The position numbers and the translations under genes were made by a program. Positions 51,918 to 62,481 of a DNA stretch of 64,000 bases are shown here, piece by piece. The notes below the pieces were generated by a model that did not search any database, had not been told where the DNA came from, and was given only the letters and a program-made list of their open reading frames with translations. Source of the DNA: Corynebacterium crudilactis (GTDB taxonomy: Bacteria > Actinomycetota > Actinomycetes > Mycobacteriales > Mycobacteriaceae); NCBI RefSeq assembly GCF_001643015.1, contig NZ_CP015622.1:1625358-1689357 (forward strand), written 5' to 3'. Within the stretch, counting starts at the first letter, position 1; the number at the start of each line of letters is the position of its first letter.

Positions 51918-53087
51918 CTATCGGTTGCTATCGAGAACACCACTGTTGAGTGCGTGTGCAATGTCCTCTTCATGTTGTTCAAAGGTGTCATTGAATACGG
52001 TGGTGCCATCAGTATCAATGGTGACAAAGTACAGCCAATTTCCTTCAGCTGGGTTTTCCATGGCTTGAAGTGCCTCAGTGGAGACCGCGGCAATTGGGGT
52101 ATGTGGCAATCCGTCCATGGCGTAGGTGTTCCATGGGGTGACTGTTTGGCGGTCCTCGTCGGTGGTGGCAACTTCTTGCTCCGAGAGTCCGTAGTTCACA
52201 GTGGAGTCGAACTGAATCTGCATTGGCTCTGCAAGGCGGTTCAAGATCACACGAGCAACCTTGTCAAAATCGCCTGCTGGTGCTTCGCGCTCAATCAAGG
52301 AGGCTGCAGTAAGCAATTCATAAGGCGTTAGGCCAATCGCATCGGCGCGACCAGTGATATCAGTATCAGTGAAATGTTGCGCGGAACGCGTAATCAGATC
52401 AGTCAGAATTGCCTGCGCATCATTGCTTGGATCGACCACGTAACGACCAGGCATGATCAGGCCTTCAAGGCGTTTTGGATCATTTCCACGTGCTTCTACT
52501 GCTGCGATTGCCCACTCCGGAACACCCAATTGTGCTGGTGGAACGGTGGATGCAACCTGCTGAAGATCCTCAACTGTAATGCAGTTAGCAGAACCTTCTG
52601 TGCATGTTACTGCGGTAATTTGGGAGTACACACCAAGACGAGTGCTTCCGCCGACCACAGTGACATCCATCAATGTTGCGCCACCGTGGATATCAAGCAA
52701 ATCCACTTGATTATTTGGATCAAGCAAAGCTGAAACCGCGGCGGCAGCATTCATTTGTTCTTGCAAACGGTAAAATCCCGGCTGGACGCTGCCTGCATTC
52801 GGGTTATTATTGGCCGCAGTTTGGAAAGCCGAGTTGGTGGCTACGATATCGCGTTCTTCCAGCTCTGGTCCAAGTTGTGAGATTGAGGAACCTTCAGGGA
52901 TTTCCACCAATTGGATTACGCCGTTACCTGCGCCCTCATAGTCATGTGGGGTGCGGTTTGATGTTGCTACACCGATGTAAATGATGGCGCCAATGATAAG
53001 AATAAGTGAAGCGATAGTCACGGAGATAAACCGTTGGCGTCGCTTTACATAGACGGGTTCCATCCGGCGGTTTCGGATTTGAGTCAT
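51918..53087 (-). CDS. mltG: Endolytic murein transglycosylase MltG/YceG
   Basis: Cleaves nascent peptidoglycan strands at the membrane. 389 residues: a short cytoplasmic start, one membrane helix (about 20-42, [23 protein letters not shown]), a LysM-like region, then the catalytic domain with glutamate in ASLIEREA and [23 protein letters not shown]. It overlaps the ruvX stop by 4 bp. Confidence 0.93.
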   Translation of the reverse strand: MTQIRNRRMEPVYVKRRQRFISVTIASLILIIGAIIYIGVATSNRTPHDYEGAGNGVIQLVEIPEGSSISQLGPELEERDIVATNSAFQTAANNNPNAGSVQPGFYRLQEQMNAAAAVSALLDPNNQVDLLDIHGGATLMDVTVVGGSTRLGVYSQITAVTCTEGSANCITVEDLQQVASTVPPAQLGVPEWAIAAVEARGNDPKRLEGLIMPGRYVVDPSNDAQAILTDLITRSAQHFTDTDITGRADAIGLTPYELLTAASLIEREAPAGDFDKVARVILNRLAEPMQIQFDSTVNYGLSEQEVATTDEDRQTVTPWNTYAMDGLPHTPIAAVSTEALQAMENPAEGNWLYFVTIDTDGTTVFNDTFEQHEEDIAHALNSGVLDSNR

Positions 53088-53632
53088 CCTGGGAAGTTTC
53101 CCTTCTCGTCGAAATCTATGGTGTCTGTGGATTCAGGTTCCGTTACTCGAGTACGAGCATCCAGCCACGTTTGGAGGATTTCTACAGCGGCAGCTTGATC
53201 AATGACTTTGCGTCCTGCTTTTTCGCTTACCCCTGATGCGCGCAAGGCTTGCGTAGCTACAACGGTGGTGAGGCGTTCGTCGCCAAGCCTTACCGGAATA
53301 TTTTTTCCAGCATTTTTGAGGCGGCGACGCACACGAAACGCGATCTCTTTTGCATGTTTTACGCTGGCGGAACCATTTCCTTGCAGGTCTGTGGGTAAAC
53401 CTACGATGACTTCTACAGCGTTGTACTGTTCAACCAGTTCAATCAACCGATCAACATCGGCCAAATCTGGGCCTTTGAAACCAGTTTCCCGAGGCACTGT
53501 CTCCACGGGCATAGCGAGGCGGGCATCACGATCAGAAGCTGCCACACCGATACGCACGGTACCGACATCTAAACCAAGGCGCCGGCCTGGGCCTGGATCA
53601 GCGTGACCGGGTATATCGGCGGAGACCTTCAT
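53084..53632 (-). CDS. ruvX: RuvX/YqgF Holliday-junction resolvase-like protein
   Basis: RNase H-fold nuclease linked to 16S rRNA 5' processing and recombination. 182 residues with [15 protein letters not shown] (catalytic Asp), [32 protein letters not shown] and a final conserved Asp in [12 protein letters not shown]. It lies between alaS and mltG, as in most actinobacteria. Confidence 0.94.
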   Translation of the reverse strand: MKVSADIPGHADPGPGRRLGLDVGTVRIGVAASDRDARLAMPVETVPRETGFKGPDLADVDRLIELVEQYNAVEVIVGLPTDLQGNGSASVKHAKEIAFRVRRRLKNAGKNIPVRLGDERLTTVVATQALRASGVSEKAGRKVIDQAAAVEILQTWLDARTRVTEPESTDTIDFDEKGNFPG

Positions 53633-53790
53633 ATAAAATTCGCTAGCCTTTCATTAAAAACTGGTTAAGTAAATTATGTGTTGCAACGCACAAAGACAAA
53701 TTTAGCCTTTAAGCCTAGACAATGGGGCGAAGACACGTCTGAGCGTGATTGATTAACGCAATCAGTACGATTGGCTCTAAAGCCTACAAT

Positions 53791-53821
53791 GCCGGGATTC
53801 TCTGAATGAGAGAACCCCGGC
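53791..53821 (-). terminator. Hairpin downstream of alaS
   Basis: GCCGGG/CCCGGC and TTCTCT/AGAGAA arms with one mismatch and a 5-nt loop lie in the 222-bp alaS-ruvX gap. It separates alaS from ruvX-mltG-aroE. Confidence 0.6.
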
Positions 53822-53854
53822 CATGTAAAGATCAACCGAAATTAATCTCGGTGA

Positions 53855-56521
53855 TTATAGTGCTTCGATCTCAGCACGGACTGCACCAAAGCCAGCTTCC
53901 AAACCTGCAATGGTAGCGCCGGAGCCTTGAGCAAGATCAGCCTTACCGCCGCCACGTCCGTCGATGTAGGAGCCAATGAGCTTAACCAAGTTGCCGGAGT
54001 GAGCGCCCTTTGCCACAGCTGCCTTGGTAGCTGCTACAACAAATGGGACCTTGCCAGCGTTATCGGAAGCAAGCACCACAACGCCCTCGCGGGCACCGAG
54101 CTTATCCTTCAAGGTGGTTGCGATGGTGCGCAGGTCACCAGCGTTGGTGTTGTCCTTGACGCGCAGCAGCAAAGTGCTCACACCAGAGATGTCTTGAGCG
54201 TTGTTCAAAAGATCAGCGGTCTGTGCCATCAGCTGCTGGCGGTGCAGAGCTTCAATTTCCTTCTCTGCAGCCTTGAGCTTGTCTACCAATGCAGCAACGC
54301 GCTCGGGAAGCTCATCAGAAGAAGCCTTCAGGGAGCTTGCCAGACCTTCTGCCAACGCACGCTCCTTGGAGAGGTAGTTGAAGGAGTTCAGGCCGGAGTA
54401 AGCCTCGATGCGGCGGACACCAGAACCAATAGAAGACTCGCCCAACAGTGTTACTGGACCAATCTGAGAAGAGTGATCCACGTGGGTACCACCACAAAGT
54501 TCCATGGAGAATGGTCCACCGATTTCCACCATGCGCACGGTGCTGCCGTAGTTTTCGCCGAACAGTGCCATAGCACCCATTGCCTTGGCCTCTTCGAGGG
54601 AGGTTTCCATGGTGTTGACAGCCCAGTCAGTATCCACAGCCTCATTGGTGATGGCCTGAATCTGCTCCACCTGTGCTGGAGTCAGCTGATCAGTGTAGTT
54701 GAAGTCAAAACGCAGGTAGCCTGGCTTATTCATGGAACCAGCCTGCACCGCAGTTGGTCCAAGAACCTGCCGCAAAGCGGCATGGATCAAGTGGGTTGCG
54801 GTGTGTGCCTGGCGTGCAGCATGGCGCCATTGCTTATCGACGCTTGCTACTACTTCATCACCAACCGCGAGTCCACCGTTTGCCACAAGAGCCTTGTGCA
54901 CCCACAGCTTCTTGCCGATCTTCTGTACATCGTGGACATCCAACACGGTCTCACCAAGAAGGATCTGACCGCGATCGCCTAGCTGTCCACCAGATTCTGC
55001 ATACATTGGTGAGTGATCAAGGATAACCTCAACCTCTTGGCCTTGCCTAGCCTCAGAAATCTTAGCGCCATCAGCAAGCAAACCAAGCACCTTGGACTGG
55101 GAATCCAATTCCTCAAAACCAGTGAAGACAGTTGGGTTGTTATCAACCCATTCGCGGTAGATGCTCAAGTCAGCGTGTCCGTGCTTCTTTGCCTGGCTAT
55201 CAGCCTTAGCGCGGGAACGCTGCTGCGACATGAGGGAGTCAAAGCCCTCAACATCGACCTCAAGGCCAGCTTCTGCCGCCATTTCCAAAGTCAGATCAAT
55301 TGGGAAGCCGTAGGTATCGTGCAGTGCGAATGCCTGTGCACCAGCAACAGTGGTAGAACCTGCAGCCTTGATGGAGGTTGCTGCTTCTTCGAACAGATGG
55401 GTACCGGAGACCAGAGTCTTCAAGAACGCACGCTCTTCAGTCACTGCAACGCGCATGATGCGCTCACGGTTCTCGGCGATTTCTGGGTAAGACGGAGTCA
55501 TGGTGTCCATGATCGTGTTCATGAACTGCTCCATGGTCTCACCGGTTGCACCGAGCAGGCGTGCAGAACGGATAATACGGCGGATCAAACGGCGCAGGAT
55601 ATAACCGCGGCCTTCGTTGCCTGGAGTAACGCCATCCAGAATAAGCATCATGCCAGTTCGGGAATGGTCAGCGATCACGCGGAAACGGATATCTGCAACG
55701 TTATCGGAACCGTACTTGGTGCCGGTCAGTGCCTGTGCCACATCGATGACTGGGCGCAGCAGGTCAGTTTCGTAGACGTTTTCTACGCCCTGCAAAATGC
55801 ACGCTACGCGCTCCACACCCATGCCGGTGTCGATGTTCTTCTTTGGCAGATCACCAAGGATTTCAAAGTTATCCTTGCTGATACCCTGGCCGCGTTCCTT
55901 TTCCATGAAGACCAAGTTCCAGATCTCCAGGTAACGGTTATCATCAGCAGCTGGGCCACCTTCTTTACCGTACTTCTCGCCACGGTCATAGTAGATCTCA
56001 GAGCATGGGCCACACGGTCCTGGAACACCCATGGACCAGTAGTTATCAGCCATGTCCAAACGCTGAATGCGCTCTGCTGGGACACCGATCTTCTTCTCCC
56101 AGATCTCTGCTGCCTCGTCATCATCAAGGTAAACAGTGACCCACAGGCGCTCTGGATCTAGGCCATAGCCGCCCTTGTCAACAGAGTTGGTCAGCAAACC
56201 CCAAGCATGAGCAATAGCGCCCTCCTTGAAGTACTGGCCGAAGGAGAAGTTACCTGCCATCTGGAAGAAAGTGTTGTGACGGGTGGTGATGCCCACTTCT
56301 TCAATATCCAGGGTACGGACGCACTTCTGGATAGAGGTAGCGGTGCCGTTAGCAAAAGGTGGGGTTTGTTGTCCCAAGAAATATGGCTTGAACGGAACCA
56401 TACCTGCGTTCACGAAGAGCAGGTTAGGGTCATCGAGAATCAGTGACGCACTAGGTACCGCCTGGTGGCCGGCATTGACGAAGTGATTGGTGAAACGCTC
56501 CCTGATCTCATGGGTCTGCAC
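53855..56521 (-). CDS. alaS: Alanyl-tRNA synthetase
   Basis: Charges tRNA-Ala. The start is the GTG at 56521 ([19 protein letters not shown]), with AAGGCAGG upstream, giving 888 residues, the length I recall for C. glutamicum. The class II core ([41 protein letters not shown]), the editing domain with [11 protein letters not shown] and CGGTH, and the C-terminal C-Ala region ([12 protein letters not shown]) are all present. A 12-mer copy lies at 54832. Confidence 0.97.
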   Translation of the reverse strand: MQTHEIRERFTNHFVNAGHQAVPSASLILDDPNLLFVNAGMVPFKPYFLGQQTPPFANGTATSIQKCVRTLDIEEVGITTRHNTFFQMAGNFSFGQYFKEGAIAHAWGLLTNSVDKGGYGLDPERLWVTVYLDDDEAAEIWEKKIGVPAERIQRLDMADNYWSMGVPGPCGPCSEIYYDRGEKYGKEGGPAADDNRYLEIWNLVFMEKERGQGISKDNFEILGDLPKKNIDTGMGVERVACILQGVENVYETDLLRPVIDVAQALTGTKYGSDNVADIRFRVIADHSRTGMMLILDGVTPGNEGRGYILRRLIRRIIRSARLLGATGETMEQFMNTIMDTMTPSYPEIAENRERIMRVAVTEERAFLKTLVSGTHLFEEAATSIKAAGSTTVAGAQAFALHDTYGFPIDLTLEMAAEAGLEVDVEGFDSLMSQQRSRAKADSQAKKHGHADLSIYREWVDNNPTVFTGFEELDSQSKVLGLLADGAKISEARQGQEVEVILDHSPMYAESGGQLGDRGQILLGETVLDVHDVQKIGKKLWVHKALVANGGLAVGDEVVASVDKQWRHAARQAHTATHLIHAALRQVLGPTAVQAGSMNKPGYLRFDFNYTDQLTPAQVEQIQAITNEAVDTDWAVNTMETSLEEAKAMGAMALFGENYGSTVRMVEIGGPFSMELCGGTHVDHSSQIGPVTLLGESSIGSGVRRIEAYSGLNSFNYLSKERALAEGLASSLKASSDELPERVAALVDKLKAAEKEIEALHRQQLMAQTADLLNNAQDISGVSTLLLRVKDNTNAGDLRTIATTLKDKLGAREGVVVLASDNAGKVPFVVAATKAAVAKGAHSGNLVKLIGSYIDGRGGGKADLAQGSGATIAGLEAGFGAVRAEIEAL

Positions 56522-56635
56522 AGCGGTATCCTGCCTTAGAACTTCTCGAATTGTTTTAGCGCATGCAAAAAACACACGCCTAAATTGGTCTGTTGGTAAC
56601 TTTACCCGCCATCACTAGGCGTTGAGCAACCCGGG

Positions 56636-58015
56636 TTACTTGGTACCACGGATTATGCGGCGGAGTCTTCCAATATACTCTGTAATCCGCTTTTCTCCGC
56701 CGTGGGATGTGGGCTGATAATACACTCGGTCACGCAGCTCTTCAGGGAGGTATTCCTGGCGTACCACTCCCCTGGAATCATCATGCGGATAGAGATATCC
56801 CACAGCATTGCCCAATTTTTTAGCACCTTCATAATGCCCATCCCGCAAATGAGCAGGAACAGTGCCAATATGCCCCTGTTTCACATCGCTTAACGCAGCA
56901 TCCATCGCGGTAATCACGGCATTTGATTTAGGGGCAAGCGCCAAATGGATTGTTGCCTGCGCCAAGTTGATGCGAGCTTCCGGCATACCAATTAATTGCA
57001 CAGCTTGAGCAGCTGCAATGGCTACTTGCATAGCGGTGGGATCAGCCATGCCAATATCTTCACTGGAATGCACCACCAAGCGGCGAGCAATAAACCGTGG
57101 ATCCTCACCCGCATCGATCATGCGGGCTAAATAGTGCAAAGCTGCATCCACATCTGAGCCTCTAATAGATTTAATCCAGGCACTGACCACGTCATAATGC
57201 TGATCACCATCACGGTCATAGCGCACCACTGCCCGGTTAACATTGGCCATCACTGTCTCAATGTCTAGCTCATCGCCATCACCCACTGCTTCTGCCGCGG
57301 CTTCAATATAGGTCAAACCACGGCGCGCATCTCCCCCGGCAAGAAGTACCAGCTGATCAATTGCTTCATCCGATGCAGTGATGCGCCCAGCCAAGCCCCG
57401 TTCATCTTCTAAAGCTTTGGTGAGCACAGTTTTAATATCTTCATCGCTCAATGATTCCAATTGAAGTATCAACGAGCGCGACAGCAACGGAGAAACCACT
57501 GAGAAAGAAGGATTTTCTGTAGTTGCGGCGACAAGTAAAACTATCCGGTTTTCCACTGCAGATAACAAAGCATCTTGCTGAGTTTTGGAAAACCTGTGAA
57601 CCTCATCGATAAACAACACAGTGCGTTGGCCTAATTGAAGGTCCAAACGAGCACGCTCAATGACAGCGCGGACTTCTTTTACTCCAGAAGACAGCGCGGA
57701 CATTGCCACAAAACGATCACCAGCTGCTGCAGAAATCAGCGACGCAATGGTGGTTTTTCCCGTACCTGGAGGGCCATACAAAATAACCGAGGCATCTCCT
57801 GATCCCTCGATGAGCCGACGCAATGGTCGCCCCTGCCCCAATAAATGTTGCTGTCCAACAACCTCATCTAAATGCCGAGGCCGCATACGAGCCGCAAGCG
57901 GAGCATGTCCGCCTGGGTGGAAATACTGCGCAGCAGCTTTTGAATTACTCACGCTGCTGGAGTTGCCTGCGGATCCCGGTGTTTCGGGTGTGTCAAAAAG
58001 TGAATCCTGGGCCAT
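56636..58015 (-). CDS. rarA: Replication-associated recombination protein RarA (MgsA/Mgs1 family)
   Basis: AAA+ ATPase acting at stalled forks. Start at the ATG at 58015 ([14 protein letters not shown]), giving 459 residues. [18 protein letters not shown], Walker [10 protein letters not shown], Walker [10 protein letters not shown], sensor AATTENPSF and the C-terminal tetramerisation region ([18 protein letters not shown]) are clear. No good ribosome-binding site is seen. Confidence 0.94.
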   Translation of the reverse strand: MAQDSLFDTPETPGSAGNSSSVSNSKAAAQYFHPGGHAPLAARMRPRHLDEVVGQQHLLGQGRPLRRLIEGSGDASVILYGPPGTGKTTIASLISAAAGDRFVAMSALSSGVKEVRAVIERARLDLQLGQRTVLFIDEVHRFSKTQQDALLSAVENRIVLLVAATTENPSFSVVSPLLSRSLILQLESLSDEDIKTVLTKALEDERGLAGRITASDEAIDQLVLLAGGDARRGLTYIEAAAEAVGDGDELDIETVMANVNRAVVRYDRDGDQHYDVVSAWIKSIRGSDVDAALHYLARMIDAGEDPRFIARRLVVHSSEDIGMADPTAMQVAIAAAQAVQLIGMPEARINLAQATIHLALAPKSNAVITAMDAALSDVKQGHIGTVPAHLRDGHYEGAKKLGNAVGYLYPHDDSRGVVRQEYLPEELRDRVYYQPTSHGGEKRITEYIGRLRRIIRGTK

Positions 58016-58079
58016 AGTGGACAGGTTAGTCGCTTGGACTAAAAACCCAAGCAACTAGCTCTTGCCTAATCCCATTTAA

Positions 58080-59279
58080 CTAGTCCCGTTTAATAAACAG
58101 GCGCACGGCATCATCTGCGAAGCGAGCAACTTCTGGGAAACGTGCATCCAAGCCACGAGCAGCGAATCTTTGCAAAGCTTCAAAAGTTTCATGTAGATCC
58201 TGCTGAATCAACACATCGTCTTCAATAGGTCCCTGAACTATTAAGCCATCAAGATTAGAAAGATCAAGCGTAGTGCTTCCGTCTTCAGAGACATGTAGCA
58301 GGTTCAGCATGCCGCTAATGGAACCAAGCTTCATGAACGCCACGCTAGATAATGCCCAGCCGATCAATGCTGTCACAATACGAGCCTGCAGGCGTTCCTC
58401 GTTGTTAACATTGGGCCAAATTCCTCGCACTTCTTGGACCCACGCTTCGATGAGTTCATCAACTTCATCATCAGAAATAGGGCTGCTGAAAATAAACTGC
58501 GGGAAGCCGGCAATCACGCAGGCAACATCAAAGGTGGCATCCCTAAAACCAGCGACTTCATAGTCTAAGAAATGGGTGCGCTCAGCGACAATGATGTTGT
58601 CAGGAGACAAGTCAAAAGGAGTAAAAGCACGGTGACGGCCAGTAATCAGGCGACGTTTAGCAACTCGCGCAAATTCTTCCACTACTTCTGGGACGACAAC
58701 GCCAGCATCAATAAGAATCTTCTTGCCCACATCGATAGCAGCCGGTAGTAATCTATCGCGGTTTTTCTGCATCTCTGCGGTAGCTGGGTATTTTGCCAGC
58801 ATGCGGGTGAGCAAAATATTAAAGTCATCTTCGCGGTCTGCGGTAGCGGCATGCAAACTGCCCAAAGATTGTCCAAGGTTACGCAGAATCTGCATGCGTT
58901 GATCCCCTGTGCGCTGGTTTAAGAGCTCTGCAAAGGTATCGCCGTTGCCAGAATCTGAGATCACAATGATGCGCTGATCAATATCATGCGCCAAAATGAC
59001 TGGCCCTGGACGGACATCTTCAGATAAAGAGGTAGTGAATTGATAAGACACAATTTCACGGAGCAAGGCTGAATCATCAAAGACATCATCAGTGCTCGGC
59101 ACGTATTTTAAGACGACGGAACGCTGTTGGAGGAATGGGGAGTTTGCCACTCTAGCGCGCAGCACTGCTGAGGTGCCAGAACCGCTCAGCTGCTCCACAT
59201 CAGAAAGTGTTTGTACACCGCCGTAGCGCTTAGACAGCAGGTCTTCTGCAATCGCAACAATTTCTTCGTGGCTCAGCAT
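58080..59279 (-). CDS. APH-fold phosphotransferase-like protein
   Basis: Start at the ATG at 59279 with AAGGAG upstream gives 399 residues. The N-lobe has VVLKYVPSTDD with a likely ATP-binding lysine. The catalytic region reads AFTPFDLSPDNIIVAERTHFLDYEVAGF, resembling HxDxxxxN and the DFE/DYE metal motif of aminoglycoside phosphotransferase-like kinases, but the first histidine is missing. The substrate is unknown. It lies between aspS and rarA. Confidence 0.7.
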   Translation of the reverse strand: MLSHEEIVAIAEDLLSKRYGGVQTLSDVEQLSGSGTSAVLRARVANSPFLQQRSVVLKYVPSTDDVFDDSALLREIVSYQFTTSLSEDVRPGPVILAHDIDQRIIVISDSGNGDTFAELLNQRTGDQRMQILRNLGQSLGSLHAATADREDDFNILLTRMLAKYPATAEMQKNRDRLLPAAIDVGKKILIDAGVVVPEVVEEFARVAKRRLITGRHRAFTPFDLSPDNIIVAERTHFLDYEVAGFRDATFDVACVIAGFPQFIFSSPISDDEVDELIEAWVQEVRGIWPNVNNEERLQARIVTALIGWALSSVAFMKLGSISGMLNLLHVSEDGSTTLDLSNLDGLIVQGPIEDDVLIQQDLHETFEALQRFAARGLDARFPEVARFADDAVRLFIKRD

Positions 59280-59399
59280 GGGCTTTCTCCTTATTACATC
59301 CGCCAACAAGCGTTGAACAGGACCCCTTGGTTTACCTGTTCTTCTAACTCCCGATTAACAATCAATGAACTTGATTGCCGGGCAGCTAAACTTTCCTCT

Positions 59400-59457
59400 T
59401 TCTATGGTACAGAGCACCATAGAAAGTAGGGGTGATTTGAATAACTTCACCCCTACT
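59400..59457 (-). terminator. Two tandem hairpins after aspS
   Basis: AGTAGGGGTGA (59425-59435) pairs with TCACCCCTACT (59447-59457). Next to it TTCTATGGT (59400-59408) pairs with ACCATAGAA (59416-59424). The first is the likely aspS terminator; the second lies between it and the APH-fold gene's promoter. Confidence 0.7.
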
Positions 59458-59473
59458 ATTTACCTTTTGCTAT

Positions 59474-61285
59474 TTAAAGCGCAGGTGCCTCAGCTTGCGC
59501 TTCAGCCTTTGGCTTTGGCTTAGCATCGATTCCGGCTTCCTTACGCTGCTGTGGAGTAATAGCGGCAGGAGCTTCAGTCAGTGGGTCAATTCCGCCACCG
59601 GACTTAGGGAATGCAATGACGTCACGGATGGAGTCGAAGCCACCCAGCAGGGAGACAATGCGGTCCCAACCAAATGCGATTCCGCCGTGAGGAGGAGCGC
59701 CGAATGCGAAAGCGTCAAGCAAGAAGCCGAACTTCTCACGTGCCTCATCGCCGGAGATGCCCATGACCTCGAAAACGCGTTCCTGGATGTCACGCTGGTG
59801 GATACGGATGGAACCGCCACCGATTTCGTTGCCGTTGCAGACGATGTCGTATGCATAAGCAAGTGCTTCACCTGGGTTGGTGTCAAAGTTGTCCAGGAAC
59901 TCTGGCTTTGGTGAGGTGAATGCGTGGTGTACTGCGGTCCACTTGGAGTTACCCAGTGCAACGTCACCGGATGCGGTGGCATCTGCTGCTGGCTCGAACA
60001 TTGGAGCATCGACGATCCAGGTGAAAGCCCAGTCGCCTTCCTTGATCAGGTCAAGCTTCTTGGCGATCTCGCCACGAGCTGCACCGAGCAGTGCGCGGGA
60101 AGACTTGGTATCGCCTGCCGCGAAGAAGATACAGTCGCCTGGCTCTGCGCCAACGTGTGCAGCAATGCCAGCGCGCTCTGTCTCGGTGATGTTCTTAGCA
60201 ACTGGTCCAGCAAGCTCGCCATCTTCGCCAACGAGGATGTATGCAAGGCCCTTTGCGCCACGCTGCTTTGCCCAGTCCTGCCATGCATCAAGCTGACGAC
60301 GTGGCTGGGATGCGCCACCTTTCATGACAACTGCACCGACGTATTCGTTCTTGAATACGCGGAAAGAGGTCTCCTGGAAGAACTCGGTGCACTCGGTGAT
60401 TTCAATGTCGAAGCGCAGGTCTGGCTTATCAGAGCCGTAGCGACGCATGGCATCTGCGTAGGTCATGCGTGGGATTGGAGAGGTGATCTCGTATCCGATG
60501 AGCTTCCAGACCTCGGTGAGGATCTGCTCAGCTAATGCAATGACATCGTCTTGATCAACGAAGGACATTTCTACGTCGAGCTGGGTGAACTCCGGCTGGC
60601 GGTCTGCACGGAAATCCTCATCGCGGTAGCAACGAGCGATCTGGTAGTAGCGTTCCATGCCTGCCACCTGCAGCAGCTGCTTGAACAGCTGTGGGGACTG
60701 TGGCAATGCGTAGAAAGTGCCTGGGCGCAGACGAGCTGGAACCAGGAAGTCACGCGCGCCTTCTGGGGTGGAGCGAGTCAAGGTTGGAGTCTCGATTTCA
60801 GTGAAATCGTGGTTGTCCAGCACGGTACGTGCAGCCTTGTTCGCAGCAGAGCGCAGGCGCAGTGCGTTAGCCTGAACTGGACGACGCAGGTCCAGGTAGC
60901 GGTACTTCAAACGGGTCTCTTCGCCGACTTCACCAGCAGAGGAGGAATCCTCGATCTGGAATGGAAGTGGCGCGGACTCGTTGAGTACCTCGAATTCAGT
61001 GACAGAAACTTCAATGTCACCGGATGCCAAGTTAGGGTTCTGGGAACCTTCTGGACGCTCTTCGACAACGCCAGTAATACGAAGGACGAATTCGCTGCGC
61101 AGTGCGTGTGCACGCTCAGCTACATCCTCATTACGGAAAACAACCTGGGCAATGCCAGTACGGTCGCGAAGATCGATGAAGATCACGCCACCGTGGTCAC
61201 GGCGACGGTTGACCCAGCCGGTCAGGGTAACTGACTGGCCTGCGTTTTCTTTACGAAGCTCGCCTGAGAGATGAGTGCGCAGCAC
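59474..61285 (-). CDS. aspS: Aspartyl-tRNA synthetase
   Basis: Charges tRNA-Asp. The 603 residues show the anticodon-binding OB fold ([26 protein letters not shown]), class II motifs around [24 protein letters not shown] and [13 protein letters not shown], and the bacterial GAD insertion. The C-terminal 30 residues are Ala/Lys/Glu-rich. If no AsnRS is encoded, as in many actinobacteria, it may also charge tRNA-Asn for the amidotransferase route; that is inference. Confidence 0.96.
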   Translation of the reverse strand: MLRTHLSGELRKENAGQSVTLTGWVNRRRDHGGVIFIDLRDRTGIAQVVFRNEDVAERAHALRSEFVLRITGVVEERPEGSQNPNLASGDIEVSVTEFEVLNESAPLPFQIEDSSSAGEVGEETRLKYRYLDLRRPVQANALRLRSAANKAARTVLDNHDFTEIETPTLTRSTPEGARDFLVPARLRPGTFYALPQSPQLFKQLLQVAGMERYYQIARCYRDEDFRADRQPEFTQLDVEMSFVDQDDVIALAEQILTEVWKLIGYEITSPIPRMTYADAMRRYGSDKPDLRFDIEITECTEFFQETSFRVFKNEYVGAVVMKGGASQPRRQLDAWQDWAKQRGAKGLAYILVGEDGELAGPVAKNITETERAGIAAHVGAEPGDCIFFAAGDTKSSRALLGAARGEIAKKLDLIKEGDWAFTWIVDAPMFEPAADATASGDVALGNSKWTAVHHAFTSPKPEFLDNFDTNPGEALAYAYDIVCNGNEIGGGSIRIHQRDIQERVFEVMGISGDEAREKFGFLLDAFAFGAPPHGGIAFGWDRIVSLLGGFDSIRDVIAFPKSGGGIDPLTEAPAAITPQQRKEAGIDAKPKPKAEAQAEAPAL

Positions 61286-61527
61286 GTTGGTGGAAGTCCT
61301 TCCGCTTGATTTGATCAGTCCTTAGGTTTCTGGAGCCTTAAAAATACACATTGAGCGCATAAAGACCGAGTTTTGAGTCCAGAAACAGACAACACACGCA
61401 TTGTACCCGCCGTTGGGTTCGCCTTAAACCTTGAGTGGTTTAAATAAGTCCGCAGATTTTCAAATGCTTCCATTTTGTTACGTGCAAAGTGCTCTGTTTT
61501 ACTACCTAATGTGCCATGATTTCATTC

Positions 61528-62409
61528 ATGACGTTTCGTGGAGATGTAACTCGATCAGGCGGAAGCGCCCGCAAAAGTGGCGGCGGCCGTGGTATGGCAG
61601 TCGGAGGCGGCATCGGTGGCCTCCTCATCGTTGGTCTTTTCTTGTTGCTCGGTGGAAACCCAGGCGAGATTGATCAAATCCTCGGTGGAGATCAAGGCCA
61701 GGTGGAATCCGGTGAGGCTGGCAATTTTGATCATTGCCAGACTGGTGAAGATGCCAACACCAATGATGATTGCCGTTTGTACTACACCAGCTTCTCCGTG
61801 AATGAGATGTGGGCTGAAGTGCTTCCTGCACAGGCTGGCATCGAATATGTTGAACCAACCTTGTCCCTCTTCCAAAACACCACGCAGTCCGGTTGTGGCG
61901 CGGCTTCTGCAGCCACCGGCCCGTTCTATTGCCCTGCTGACCAAGATGCTTATTTTGATCTGACTTTCTTTGAGCAGATGCGCCAATTCGGTGCGGAAAA
62001 TGCTCCGCTCGCCCAGATGTACATTGTGGCGCATGAGTACGGCCACCATATTCAAAACCTGGAAGGCACCCTCGGCCTGTCCAACTACAACGATCCAGGC
62101 GCTGAGTCTAACGCGGTCAAGATAGAACTGCAGGCAGATTGCTACGCAGGTATCTGGGCAAACCACGCCGATAAGGGCGCGGATGCCATGCTCGAGCCCA
62201 TCACTGAATCAGAGTTGGACTCCGCGCTTACAGCAGCAAGCGCTGTGGGCGATGACAATATTCAAAAGCGCTCCGGTGGCGAAGTCAATCCAGAGAGCTG
62301 GACCCACGGTTCCTCACAGCAGCGCAAAGACGCTTTCCTCGCCGGCTACAACACCGGCCAGATGAGCTCCTGCGATTTCCTCCAGCGAGGCGCATACCAA
62401 GACGCTTAA
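61528..62409 (+). CDS. ypfJ: Neutral zinc metallopeptidase, membrane-anchored (YpfJ family)
   Basis: Start at the ATG at 61528 (MTFRGDVTRSGGSARKSGGGRGM) gives 293 residues; an ATG 12 bp upstream is alternative. There is no clear ribosome-binding site, and a CATGAT -10-like box at 61514-61519 suggests a leaderless message. A glycine-rich cytoplasmic start precedes one membrane helix (about 23-43), then an extracytoplasmic peptidase domain with zinc-binding HEYGHH (169-174) and QADCYAGIWA. Paired cysteines suggest disulfides. Confidence 0.88.
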   Translation: MTFRGDVTRSGGSARKSGGGRGMAVGGGIGGLLIVGLFLLLGGNPGEIDQILGGDQGQVESGEAGNFDHCQTGEDANTNDDCRLYYTSFSVNEMWAEVLPAQAGIEYVEPTLSLFQNTTQSGCGAASAATGPFYCPADQDAYFDLTFFEQMRQFGAENAPLAQMYIVAHEYGHHIQNLEGTLGLSNYNDPGAESNAVKIELQADCYAGIWANHADKGADAMLEPITESELDSALTAASAVGDDNIQKRSGGEVNPESWTHGSSQQRKDAFLAGYNTGQMSSCDFLQRGAYQDA

Positions 62410-62415
62410 AACATT

Positions 62416-62427
62416 GCTTTTCGACGC
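62416..62427 (-). repeat. Dispersed 12-mer GCGTCGANAAGC, intergenic copy
   Basis: An exact copy (N = A, minus orientation) 7 bp after the metallopeptidase stop codon and just before the terminator. See findings. Confidence 0.8.
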
Positions 62428-62448
62428 TTGACCCCAACCGTCAATATC

Positions 62449-62478
62449 ACCGGCCACCCAACTTATGGGATGGCCGGT
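62449..62478 (+). terminator. Terminator between ypfJ and the helicase gene
   Basis: ACCGGCCA (62449-62456) pairs with TGGCCGGT (62471-62478), with CCCA/TGGG inside, followed by TTTTTTATTTAT on the plus strand. It ends ypfJ and faces the convergent helicase gene. Confidence 0.88.
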
Positions 62479-62481
62479 TTT

